Of a DNA stretch of 64,000 nucleotides, positions 45,567 to 53,727 are shown piece after piece. The DNA comes from Mycobacterium parmense (lineage in GTDB: Bacteria; Actinomycetota; Actinomycetes; Mycobacteriales; Mycobacteriaceae): contig NZ_AP022614.1 of NCBI RefSeq assembly GCF_010730575.1, forward strand, positions 744,001 to 808,000, read 5' to 3'. How positions within the stretch are numbered: position 1 is the stretch's first letter; each line of letters opens with the position of its first letter. A model generated the notes under the pieces. The model searched no databases and was not told where the DNA came from. It saw only the letters and a list, made by a program, of their open reading frames with translations. A program made the translations under genes and the position numbers.

Positions 45567-46295
45567 TTACAGCGGGATCCAGACCCCGAAGAAGTCAAAG
45601 CCCCACTGGTTGAATCCGGGATTCCAATACGGAGTCTCCTGGTAGCCCCAGTAATTGATGGGACCGTAACCCCACTGGCCGCCGGGAGGCGGAAGCGGTC
45701 GATCCCACGCGGGGTGCGGCGGCGCACCGGGTCCCCACGGCGCGGGGCCATCGCCCCACGGGGCGCCGCGGAAGTAGCCGCGCTGCGCGTCCCCATGCCA
45801 CGGGCCGCCAGGTCCGCCCGGACCGCCGGGGCCACCGTGATCGGGTCCGCCGGGTCCGCCCGGACCGCCCGGACCGCCGGGGCCACCGTGATCGGGTCCG
45901 CCGGGTCCGCCCGGTCCGCCGGGGTGGTCGGGTCCGCCGGGGCCGCCCGGTCCGCCTGGTCCGCCCGGTCCGCCTGGGCCACCGTGATCGGGTCCGCCGG
46001 GGCCGCCAGGTCCGCCTTGGTGGCCGGGTCCGCCGGGTCCGCCCTGACCGGGGCCGCCGGGGCCCCCCGGTCCGCCGGGACCACCCGGCCCGCCGGGGTC
46101 ACCGGGCGCGTTCGGCGGATGGAACCCTCCACCGGCCGGTCCGCCCGGGGCGCCCGCGGGCGGGGCGCCGTGGCCGCCCGCCGGAGCCGGCGGCGGCCCG
46201 GGGGCGGCGCTTGCCGAACCCGCGCCCACGCCCAGCGCTGCCGCGCTGAGGGCACCGGCGATGGTGATCCCCCCCACTAGTTGCTTAAGTCTCAT
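45567..46295 (-). CDS. Secreted Gly/Pro-rich repeat protein
   Basis: A 242-aa protein with a signal peptide (about residues 1-31, SASA). It has a long low-complexity core of G-G-P repeats with regular HGG, DHG and DHPG insertions, and a Trp/Tyr/Pro-rich end ([20 protein letters not shown]). It resembles secreted Gly/Pro-rich proteins of mycobacteria. It shares the collagen-like G-G-P pattern with the protein at 43558, on the far side of the methyltransferase pair. Histidines in the repeat could bind metal (speculative). Confidence 0.8.
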   Translation of the reverse strand: MRLKQLVGGITIAGALSAAALGVGAGSASAAPGPPPAPAGGHGAPPAGAPGGPAGGGFHPPNAPGDPGGPGGPGGPGGPGGPGQGGPGGPGHQGGPGGPGGPDHGGPGGPGGPGGPGGPGGPDHPGGPGGPGGPDHGGPGGPGGPGGPGGPDHGGPGGPGGPGGPWHGDAQRGYFRGAPWGDGPAPWGPGAPPHPAWDRPLPPPGGQWGYGPINYWGYQETPYWNPGFNQWGFDFFGVWIPL

Positions 46296-46550
46296 AGTCC
46301 TTCACCTGTCTTGTGTGAATGCTCGTGAACCCCCTGACCATCCACACGCTAGATAGCTTTCCTATGAACCTGCTTTGTCTGCGCCCAGCAAAACTTCTGG
46401 GCGCCGCAAGCGGCCGGCCGAGCGGGCCGTTCACCTCGAGACGCCGCCGCGCACGGCAGGCACGGCCACCGCGAGAGGTGACGAGGCGGCGTCGCGACCC
46501 CGGCGTTTGGCAAGGCTATGTTTCCTAGTCAGGCCCGATATCGGACCGAT

Positions 46551-47276
46551 ATGGTGGCGCCCGTGTCCAACGCCTCCCACCCCGCCGAGCCCCACGAGGG
46601 ATCCGTCTCCGCGAAGCTGAATTGGCTGCGCGCGGGAGTACTTGGCGCCAACGACGGCATCGTCTCCACCGCGGGCATCGTTGTCGGGGTCGCCGCCGCG
46701 ACAGTGCAACGAGCGCCGATCCTGACCGCCGGCAGCGCCGGCCTGGTGGCCGGGGCGGTGTCGATGGCGCTCGGGGAGTACGTGTCCGTGAGCACCCAGC
46801 GCGACACCGAGAAGGCCCTGTTACGCAAGGAACGTCAGGAGCTGCGTGACGATCCGGCCGCCGAACTGGACGAGCTCGCCGCGCTGTACGAGGCCAAGGG
46901 CCTCACCGCGGCGACCGCGCGGACCGTGGCGGAGGAGCTCACCGACCACAACCCCCTGCTCGCCCACGCAGAGGTCGAGTTGGGAATCAATCCCGAGGAA
47001 CTGACCAACCCGTGGCAGGCGGCCATGTCGTCGGCGTTGTCCTTCGCCGTCGGAGCCCTGCTGCCGTTGATCGCCATCCTGGCGCCGCCGACGGAGTGGC
47101 GGGTCCCCGTCACCGTCGTCGCGGTGCTGGCGGCGCTGGTGATGACCGGGGCGGTGTCGGCCCGCCTGGGTGGCGCCCCGCAGGGGGGCGCGGTCGCCCG
47201 CAACGTCGTCGGAGGCGGACTGGCGCTGGGGATCACCTACGTGATCGGCCACCTGGTGGGCGCCGCGATCGGCTGA
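46551..47276 (+). CDS. VIT1/CCC1 family Fe/Mn transporter
   Basis: A 241-aa membrane protein of the vacuolar-iron-transporter family. The family signature LGANDGIVSTAGIVVGVAAA is near residues 33-52, GEYVSVSTQRDTEKALL follows TM2, and an acidic cytoplasmic helix region (LDELAALYEAKGL, then EVELGINPEEL) forms the metal-binding part. Three C-terminal membrane helices complete the five-helix fold. ATG 46551 or GTG 46563 can start it. It probably exports or stores Fe(II)/Mn(II). Confidence 0.93.
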   Translation: MVAPVSNASHPAEPHEGSVSAKLNWLRAGVLGANDGIVSTAGIVVGVAAATVQRAPILTAGSAGLVAGAVSMALGEYVSVSTQRDTEKALLRKERQELRDDPAAELDELAALYEAKGLTAATARTVAEELTDHNPLLAHAEVELGINPEELTNPWQAAMSSALSFAVGALLPLIAILAPPTEWRVPVTVVAVLAALVMTGAVSARLGGAPQGGAVARNVVGGGLALGITYVIGHLVGAAIG

Positions 47277-47360
47277 CGGCGACTGGAAGCTCGCAACTGT
47301 AATATCCACTGTTGCGGTCCTCGGCAGAGCGGCCAACACCACCTCGCGGAGAGGCCAGCA

Positions 47361-48191
47361 GTGGCAGAGCCCAGCACCGTGCCGGACGAAGCTCGTTCGG
47401 TGGATCCGGCGCCGTATTTCGTTCGGGACCAAACACGCTTCGTGCCAACGGCAGTCGGGCGCGGGGGCTGGGGCCCCTCGATGAGCGGCCATGTCGTCGG
47501 CGGCCTCCTGGGCTGGGCCGTCGAGTGCGCCGCCGGCGACCCCGACCTGCAACCGGCGCGGCTGACGGTGGACCTGCCCCGGCCGACGGCCCTGGAGCCG
47601 ATCGAGGTGCATACCCGCGTGCGACACGACCGGCGGCGGCTGCGCCTGATCGAGGCGACCCTCACCCAGGACGGTGTGCCCGTGGCCGAGGCCAGCGCAC
47701 TGTTCCTGCGGCGCGGCACGCAGCCCGAGGGGCACATCTGGTCCCCACCCGTGCAGATGCCGCCGCTTCCGGACCCCAGCGACGGCGGCCATTCGACGGT
47801 GTTCATGCGTACCTACGGCTGGGGGGCCGAGTTGCAGAATCCCGATTCCGAATGGCCAACGGGCGGAACGAAATACACGTGGCTGCAGGAAACACGCTCG
47901 TTGATCGACGACGAACCGCTCACCGCGTTCGTGCGGGCGGCGATGGCCGGGGACATCACGGCCTCGATCGCCAACTGGGGCACCAATGGGCTGCAATTCA
48001 TCAACGCCGACTACACGCTCACTCTCAGCCGGCTACCCGAGGGGGCCCACATCGGGCTCGCGTCGCTGACGCAGCACAGCCACGACGGGGTGGCCACCGG
48101 CTCGGCCGTGCTCGTCGACCGCGACGGCCCGATCGGCAGCGGGGTCTCGGTGGCCGTCGCCCATCCCGGATTCCGGCCGCTGTCGCCCTAG
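47361..48191 (+). CDS. Acyl-CoA thioesterase-like (double hot-dog) protein
   Basis: A 276-aa protein of the double hot-dog thioesterase group. N-terminal features are GPSMSGHVVGGLLGWAVE and PARLTVDLPRPTALEPIEV; the second half ends with HSHDGVATGSAVLVDRDG-like sequence. It probably hydrolyses acyl-CoA. The gene stands alone, 84 bp after the VIT gene. The catalytic residues of this subgroup are not obvious by eye. Confidence 0.85.
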   Translation: MAEPSTVPDEARSVDPAPYFVRDQTRFVPTAVGRGGWGPSMSGHVVGGLLGWAVECAAGDPDLQPARLTVDLPRPTALEPIEVHTRVRHDRRRLRLIEATLTQDGVPVAEASALFLRRGTQPEGHIWSPPVQMPPLPDPSDGGHSTVFMRTYGWGAELQNPDSEWPTGGTKYTWLQETRSLIDDEPLTAFVRAAMAGDITASIANWGTNGLQFINADYTLTLSRLPEGAHIGLASLTQHSHDGVATGSAVLVDRDGPIGSGVSVAVAHPGFRPLSP

Positions 48192-48230
48192 TGCGTAGCG
48201 TCGGCCGGGCCGCGGCGCCGTTGCTCGGAT

Positions 48231-48851
48231 CTACAAACCTTTCGGCGCGTCGCGCACGGCCTGCACCGCCGCCGGATCGCCCTCGAACTCCACGTGGGCC
48301 TCTCGCCCGACCGCGAACAGCAGCAGCTCTTCGGGCGCGCCGGTCACCGTGACCGCCGGGCCGCGACCCACGGTCAGCACCGTCTTGCCGTCCGCGGTGC
48401 GCAACGCCACCCGGCCGGGCGCCTTCCCCAGCGTCATCCGGCCCATCAGGGCCGCGGTGCGGCGCAGCGACTTGGCCAGCCCGGGCTCCAGCGCGCGCGG
48501 CGCCCACCCGGGCTGCGCGCGGCGAACGTCCTCGTGGTGGATGAACATCTCGGCGACGTTGGCCACCGGGTCGAGCAATTTGAGCGGTGAGTAGAGCGGG
48601 GGACCGGCTGCGACTTTCTCCAGCAGCCGCTCCCAGTCGGTCCGCTCGGCCACCTCGTTCTGCACCTTTTCGGTATGGGCCGCGAACGCCGAGATCAGGA
48701 TGCCCGGGGCGGCGTCGGGGCGGTACTCGCGGATCACCAGGTGAGCGGCGAGGTCCCGAGTCTTCCACCCTTCGCACAGGGTGGGCGCGTCGGGCCCGGC
48801 GCCGCGCATGGTCTCGACGAGGGCGGCGCGTTCGCGTTGCGCAACAGACAT
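48231..48851 (-). CDS. Mycothiol-dependent maleylpyruvate-isomerase-like protein (TIGR03085)
   Basis: A 206-aa DinB/MDMPI-fold protein with the N-terminal metal-site pattern CEGWKTRDLAAHLVIREY and the second histidine motif AEMFIHHEDVRRAQPGW. Family members bind a divalent metal through these His and Asp residues and may use mycothiol. ATG 48851 is preferred to the longer frame from 48899. It diverges from htpG. Confidence 0.87.
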   Translation of the reverse strand: MSVAQRERAALVETMRGAGPDAPTLCEGWKTRDLAAHLVIREYRPDAAPGILISAFAAHTEKVQNEVAERTDWERLLEKVAAGPPLYSPLKLLDPVANVAEMFIHHEDVRRAQPGWAPRALEPGLAKSLRRTAALMGRMTLGKAPGRVALRTADGKTVLTVGRGPAVTVTGAPEELLLFAVGREAHVEFEGDPAAVQAVRDAPKGL

Positions 48852-48964
48852 GTGTCCAGGGTAGAGCCCGCCGCGGCCGGCTTCGCGGGCCCTGTGCAAA
48901 GCACATCGTCCGGTCGTCGGTAAATTTAAAACGTCCTGTCCTTGAGACGAATGTAGGAAGTGTC

Positions 48965-50890
48965 ATGAACGCGCGCGTCGAGCAGCTGGAATTTCAGGCG
49001 GAGGCCCGGCAACTGCTGGATCTGATGATCCATTCGGTGTACTCCAACAAGGATTCGTTTCTGCGGGAGTTGATTTCGAACGCCTCGGATGCGCTGGACA
49101 AGTTGCGCCTCGAGGCGTTCCGCAACAAGGATCTCGATGTCGACACCTCCGACCTGCACATCGAGGTCGACGTCGACACCAACGCGCGCACCCTGACCAT
49201 CCGCGACAACGGGATCGGCATGACGCGGGCCGAGGTGGTGGACCTGATCGGCACGCTGGCCAAGTCGGGCACCGCCGAGTTGCGTCAGCAATTGCGCGAA
49301 GCGAAAAACGACGCCGCCTCCGAGGAGCTGATCGGCCAGTTCGGCATCGGCTTCTACTCGAGCTTCATGGTCGCCGACAAGGTCGAACTGCTCACCCGCA
49401 AGGCGGGCGAGAGCGAGGCCACGCGGTGGGAATCCAGCGGCGAGGGCACCTACACCATCGAGTCCGTCGACGAGGCGCCGCAGGGGACGTCGGTCACCCT
49501 GCACCTGAAGCCCGAAGACACCGAGAACGAACTTCACGACTACACCTCGGAGTTCAAGATCAGGAGCCTGGTCAAGAAGTACTCCGACTTCATCGCCTGG
49601 CCCATCCGGATGGAGGTGGTGCGGCGCATTCCTTCGGAGGACGACGGCGGCGAGGACACCGTCACCGTCGAGACCGAAACCCTCAACTCGATGAAGGCGC
49701 TGTGGGCCAGGCCCAAAGACGAGGTGTCCGCCGAGGAATACAACGAGTTCTACAGGCACATCACGCACGCGTGGGACGACCCGCTCGAGGTCATCGCGAT
49801 GAAGGCCGAAGGAACGTTCGAGTACCAGGCGTTGCTGTTCATCCCGTCGCATGCGCCGTTCGACCTGTTCGACCGCGACGCGCAGGTGGGCATCCAGCTC
49901 TACGTCAAGCGCGTGTTCATCATGGGGGACTGCGACCAGCTGCTGCCGAAATACCTGCGCTTCGTCAAGGGCGTCGTCGACGCACAGGACATGTCGCTGA
50001 ACGTATCCCGCGAGATCCTGCAGCAGGACCGGCAGATCAAGGCGATCCGTCGCCGGCTGGCCAAGAAGGTGCTCTCCACCATCAAGGATCTGCAGTCCGA
50101 GCGCCCGGAGGACTACCGCACCGTGTGGACCCAGTTCGGCAGGGCCATCAAGGAGGGCCTGCTGTCCGACGCCGACAACAGGGAGACGCTTCTGCAGGTG
50201 TCCTCCTTCGCCTCCACCCACAGCGAGGACGAGGCCACCACGCTGGCCGAGTACGTCGGGCGGATGAAGGAGGGCCAGACGCAGATCTTCTACGCGACCG
50301 GCGAGACGCGCCAGCAGCTCACCAAGTCACCGCACCTCGAGGCGTTCAAGGCCAAGGGTTACGAAGTGCTGCTGCTCACCGACCCCGTCGACGAAGTGTG
50401 GGTGGGGGTGGTCGACGAGTTCGACGGCAAGCCGCTGCAATCGGTGGCCAAGGGCGAGGTCGACCTCGACTCCGAGGAGCCCAAGAGCGAGGCCGAGCGC
50501 GAGGAGCAGGCCAAGGACTTCGCCGACCTGTTGACCTGGCTCAAAGAGACGTTGAGCGAGCACGTCAAGGACGTCCGGCTGTCGTCGCGGCTCACCGAGT
50601 CGCCCGCGTGCCTGATCACCGACGCGTTCGGCATCACCCCGACACTCGCGCGCCTCTACCGTGCCACGGGTCAGGACGTTCCGGCGGGCAAGCGGATCTT
50701 GGAACTCAACCCCAGCCATCCGCTCGTCACCGGGCTGCGTCAGGCGCACCGCGACCGCAGCGACGACCCGTCCGTGGCTGAGACCGCCGAATTGCTCTAC
50801 GGCACGGCTCTTCTCGCCGAGGGCGGCGCATTGGACGACCCTGCCAGGTTCGCCGAGCTGCTCGCGGGGCGGTTGGCTCGTACGGTCTAG
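48965..50890 (+). CDS. htpG: Hsp90-family molecular chaperone HtpG
   Basis: The 641-aa Hsp90 has the N-terminal ATPase with ELISNASDALDKLR, the Mg-ATP motif DNGIGM, the lid motif GTLAKSGT and GQFGIGFYSSFMVADK. The middle domain has the catalytic arginine region (NVSREILQQDRQIKAIR), and the C-terminal domain dimerises. Length and order match bacterial HtpG. ATG 48965 follows AGGAAG; the long upstream frame is not coding. It folds client proteins under stress. No clear HspR or HrcA operator is seen before it. Confidence 0.97.
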   Translation: MNARVEQLEFQAEARQLLDLMIHSVYSNKDSFLRELISNASDALDKLRLEAFRNKDLDVDTSDLHIEVDVDTNARTLTIRDNGIGMTRAEVVDLIGTLAKSGTAELRQQLREAKNDAASEELIGQFGIGFYSSFMVADKVELLTRKAGESEATRWESSGEGTYTIESVDEAPQGTSVTLHLKPEDTENELHDYTSEFKIRSLVKKYSDFIAWPIRMEVVRRIPSEDDGGEDTVTVETETLNSMKALWARPKDEVSAEEYNEFYRHITHAWDDPLEVIAMKAEGTFEYQALLFIPSHAPFDLFDRDAQVGIQLYVKRVFIMGDCDQLLPKYLRFVKGVVDAQDMSLNVSREILQQDRQIKAIRRRLAKKVLSTIKDLQSERPEDYRTVWTQFGRAIKEGLLSDADNRETLLQVSSFASTHSEDEATTLAEYVGRMKEGQTQIFYATGETRQQLTKSPHLEAFKAKGYEVLLLTDPVDEVWVGVVDEFDGKPLQSVAKGEVDLDSEEPKSEAEREEQAKDFADLLTWLKETLSEHVKDVRLSSRLTESPACLITDAFGITPTLARLYRATGQDVPAGKRILELNPSHPLVTGLRQAHRDRSDDPSVAETAELLYGTALLAEGGALDDPARFAELLAGRLARTV

Positions 50891-51027
50891 GAACCGCGCG
50901 CCGGCCGGCCTGGGGGCAACGCGTCAGCAAATGCCGGACCGGGAGCGTCCAAGGTGTTCACCCGCGCGAAACGCAAATCGACCGCTAACCGGGATTGGAA
51001 GTCGATTCGCGGGGATAATCACGTTCC

Positions 51028-51243
51028 ATGGCTGAGTTTCGAGTGATCGACCCCCACGGCGTGGTTGTGGCGGCAAAGAGATTCGATGACGCCGAGGCCG
51101 CCTACGCATGGTTCGTCGACTACGTCGCGGGCAAGTCCGAGCTTGGCTGGCGCATGGAGGTCAACGACGAAGGACAGTGGGCATTCTTCGACGACACCGA
51201 GGGTTTCACCGCGCCGGTGAGCCGCCACCGGAAACCCGACTGA
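51028..51243 (+). CDS. Small conserved hypothetical protein
   Basis: A 71-aa protein with a mixed alpha-beta pattern (MAEFRVIDPHGVVVAAKRF, then YAWFVDYVAGK, then MEVNDEGQWAFFDDT). No signal peptide or membrane segment is present. I recognise it only as the kind of short orphan often found near htpG in mycobacteria; the function is unknown. Confidence 0.65.
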   Translation: MAEFRVIDPHGVVVAAKRFDDAEAAYAWFVDYVAGKSELGWRMEVNDEGQWAFFDDTEGFTAPVSRHRKPD

Positions 51244-51399
51244 TCAACCCGGCCCGCCGCTACTGCGCCGGACGTCGGGTGCCGGGGTGACTGAGCCGGC
51301 TCGTCCTGCCAGGCGCTGACTCAGCTGACACGATCCGTGCTCGCCTCGATAAGCTGGTCGGCATTTGTTGATCCTCACCCAACCGGCAGAGCCGATCCA

Positions 51400-53727
51400 G
51401 TGAGCGGCCGCGAAAGGCGGACTCCGCCAGGCACTGCACAGGATCCGGCCGCGGACGACTTCGTCCCGGTCGGCACGCCGATCGACCTCGACAGCTGTGC
51501 CCGCGAACCGATCCACATCCCGGGCAGCGTCCAGCCGCGCGGCGTTCTCGCGGTGGTCCGCGAGCCCGGCTTCGAGGTCCGTCAGGTCAGTGCCAACGTC
51601 ACCGAGCTGCTCGGCCGCTCGGTCGACGACGTGCTGGGCCGCCACCTGTCGGCCTTGACGGGCGCCGAGCAGGGTGCCCGCCTCGAGCAGGCGGCGTCGA
51701 CCTTCGGTGATCTCAGCCAGCGCAACCCGGTGGAGTGCGTGATCGACGTCGCCGGCGAGCCGCGGGCGTTCGACGCGATATTGCACCGCGAGCCGGGCGG
51801 TGTCCTCCTGGTGGAGTTGGAGATCGCCTATGGCGAACGGCCGTACTCCTTCCCGAACACCTACCAGGCCGTGCGCAGCTCGGTGGAGGAACTGAACCGG
51901 GCGTCGACCCTCGAGGAGTTGTACGACACGGCCGCGCGCGCCGTCCGCGACCTCACCGGCTTCGACCGCGTCATGGTGTACCGCTACGACGAGGACTACA
52001 ACGGCGAGGTGGTCGCCGAGTCCAAGCGCGAGGACCTCAATTCCTTTCTGGGTCTGCATTATCCGTCGACCGACATCCCGGCGCAGGCGCGGGCGATGTA
52101 CGAGCAGAACTGGATCCGGCTCATCTCGGACGTCGGCTACACGCCCGCGCCGCTGGTGCCGGCGATCGACCCGGCGGTCGGCGCGCCGCAGGACCTCACC
52201 TTCGCCACGCTGCGCAGCGTCTCGCCCATCCACATCGAGTACCTGCACAACATGGGAGTTCAGGCGTCGATGTCGATCTCGTTGCTGCGGCACGGGCGGC
52301 TCTGGGGACTGATCGCCTGCCACCACTACGCCGGTCCGCATCTGCCGCCGTTCGGCACGCGGGCGGCGGCCGAATTCCTCGGCTCGACCCTGTCGCTGCG
52401 GCTCGTCGAGCGGTTCGAGGGCGACGAACTGCACAAGCGGCTGGCCGCACAGTCGGTGCTGGCCAAGCTGACCGCCGCGATCCTGGACGACGGCGAATCG
52501 GTCGCCGCGGCGCTGTTCGGTGCGCCCGACCTGTTAGACCTGGTGCCCGCCGACGGGATCGCCGTTTTCATCCAGGGCGAGGAGCAGACTCGCGGGTCGG
52601 CTCCGCCGCCACACGTCGTATCCGCCGTCGCGGCGTGGGCGCGCGGCGCGGGCGACCAGATCGCGAGCAGCGAATGCCTGCGCCGCGAGCTGCCCGGACT
52701 TGACCTCGACCCGCAGGTGGCCGCGGGAGCGCTGGCGCTCAATCTGCCCGACGGGCATTACGCCATCTGGTTCAGGCGCGAGGTGCTGCGCTCGGTCGAC
52801 TGGGGCGGCGACCCGCAGAACAAGGCCATCGCGGTCAGCGAGGACGGCCGCGAGATCCGGCTCAGCCCGCGTAAGTCGTTCGACCGGTGGCGCGAGATCG
52901 TCCGGGAGCGCAGCCAGTCGTGGACATCGAGCGAGACCGAGTCGGCGGAGGCGCTGCGGCGCCACCTTGTCGAGTCGCTGTACCGGCGCACCCGGGGTGC
53001 GCTGCGGGTGGCCGAGACGCTGCAGCGCAGCTTGCTGCCCGAGTCGATCCCGTCGCTGCGCAGCTGGCAGCTGTCCGCGCACTACGAGCCGTCCGCGGGG
53101 GGCAACGTGGGCGGTGACTGGTACGACGCGTTCGAGTTGCCCGACGGCCGCCTGATCGTGCTGATCGGCGACGTCGCCGGGCACGGGATCACCGCGGCCG
53201 GAACCATGGCGCAGCTCCGCAATGCCCTACGCGCCCAGCTGTTCTCGGGCGCCGAGCCGGCCAGGGCGCTGAGCCAGCTCAACGATTTCTGCGTGCACAT
53301 GATGTACCGGGCGTTCGCCACCGTCATCGCCGCGCGGGTGGATCTCAGCTCGGGGCGGGTCGAGGCGGCGTCCGCCGGCCACCTGTTGCCCTTCCTGACG
53401 AACCCGGCGGCCGGCGCCGTCCCGCGGGCGGCACCGATCCCCGTCTCTCGGCATCAGCGGCGTGGCGTACGCGCCGAGCACGTTCACCATCCGGCCCGGG
53501 GAGGGCATGGTCATGTTCTCCGACGGCCTGGTGGAACGTCGCGGCGAGCCTATCGACGACGGCCTCGACCGGCTGGCCGCACTCCTCGGCAGGGCGGGGG
53601 ACGTATCGGCGACGGGGATCGCCGAGGCGATGGCCGGGCCGTTGGGGGGCAACACCGACGACGACGTCACGATCGTCAGTCTGCGCCGGCCGTGATGTTC
53701 AGCCGTGGCCGAGTTGGACCGCCTTGA
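51400..53727 (+). CDS. Bacteriophytochrome-PP2C phosphatase fusion, frameshifted near the C-terminus
   Basis: The product, from GTG 51400, runs PAS (about 20-135), GAF (150-320), PHY (330-510) and SpoIIE/PP2C phosphatase (from about 545). Chromophore features are present: Cys33 in DSCAREPIHIPGSVQPRG, the PSTDIPAQAR motif, YLHNMGVQASMS and CHHY. The phosphatase has NVGGDWYDAF and GDVAGHGI. After about base 53440 the frame goes wrong. The true ending LGISGVAYAPSTFTIRPG and then FSDGLVE and NTDDDVTIVSL is in the next frame, up to 53695, so one extra base lies between about 53401 and 53446. As written the ORF reads on to 53727 and overlaps the NRAMP gene, with a lost metal-site end. GTG 51337 is an alternative start. 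Confidence 0.88.
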   Translation: MSGRERRTPPGTAQDPAADDFVPVGTPIDLDSCAREPIHIPGSVQPRGVLAVVREPGFEVRQVSANVTELLGRSVDDVLGRHLSALTGAEQGARLEQAASTFGDLSQRNPVECVIDVAGEPRAFDAILHREPGGVLLVELEIAYGERPYSFPNTYQAVRSSVEELNRASTLEELYDTAARAVRDLTGFDRVMVYRYDEDYNGEVVAESKREDLNSFLGLHYPSTDIPAQARAMYEQNWIRLISDVGYTPAPLVPAIDPAVGAPQDLTFATLRSVSPIHIEYLHNMGVQASMSISLLRHGRLWGLIACHHYAGPHLPPFGTRAAAEFLGSTLSLRLVERFEGDELHKRLAAQSVLAKLTAAILDDGESVAAALFGAPDLLDLVPADGIAVFIQGEEQTRGSAPPPHVVSAVAAWARGAGDQIASSECLRRELPGLDLDPQVAAGALALNLPDGHYAIWFRREVLRSVDWGGDPQNKAIAVSEDGREIRLSPRKSFDRWREIVRERSQSWTSSETESAEALRRHLVESLYRRTRGALRVAETLQRSLLPESIPSLRSWQLSAHYEPSAGGNVGGDWYDAFELPDGRLIVLIGDVAGHGITAAGTMAQLRNALRAQLFSGAEPARALSQLNDFCVHMMYRAFATVIAARVDLSSGRVEAASAGHLLPFLTNPAAGAVPRAAPIPVSRHQRRGVRAEHVHHPARGGHGHVLRRPGGTSRRAYRRRPRPAGRTPRQGGGRIGDGDRRGDGRAVGGQHRRRRHDRQSAPAVMFSRGRVGPP

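Noticed and set aside
45714..46280. Plus-strand frame opposite the Gly/Pro repeat gene
   Set aside because: Its Ala/Ser/Gly repeats only mirror the G-G-P codons of the secreted protein on the minus strand.
48900..48964. HspR/HAIR-type heat-shock operator before htpG
   Set aside because: A single TTGAG half-element is present, but no paired ACTCAAG-like arm at the needed distance.
48926..50221. 431-codon minus-strand frame inside htpG
   Set aside because: htpG is unambiguous, and the antisense frame is a codon-bias artefact.
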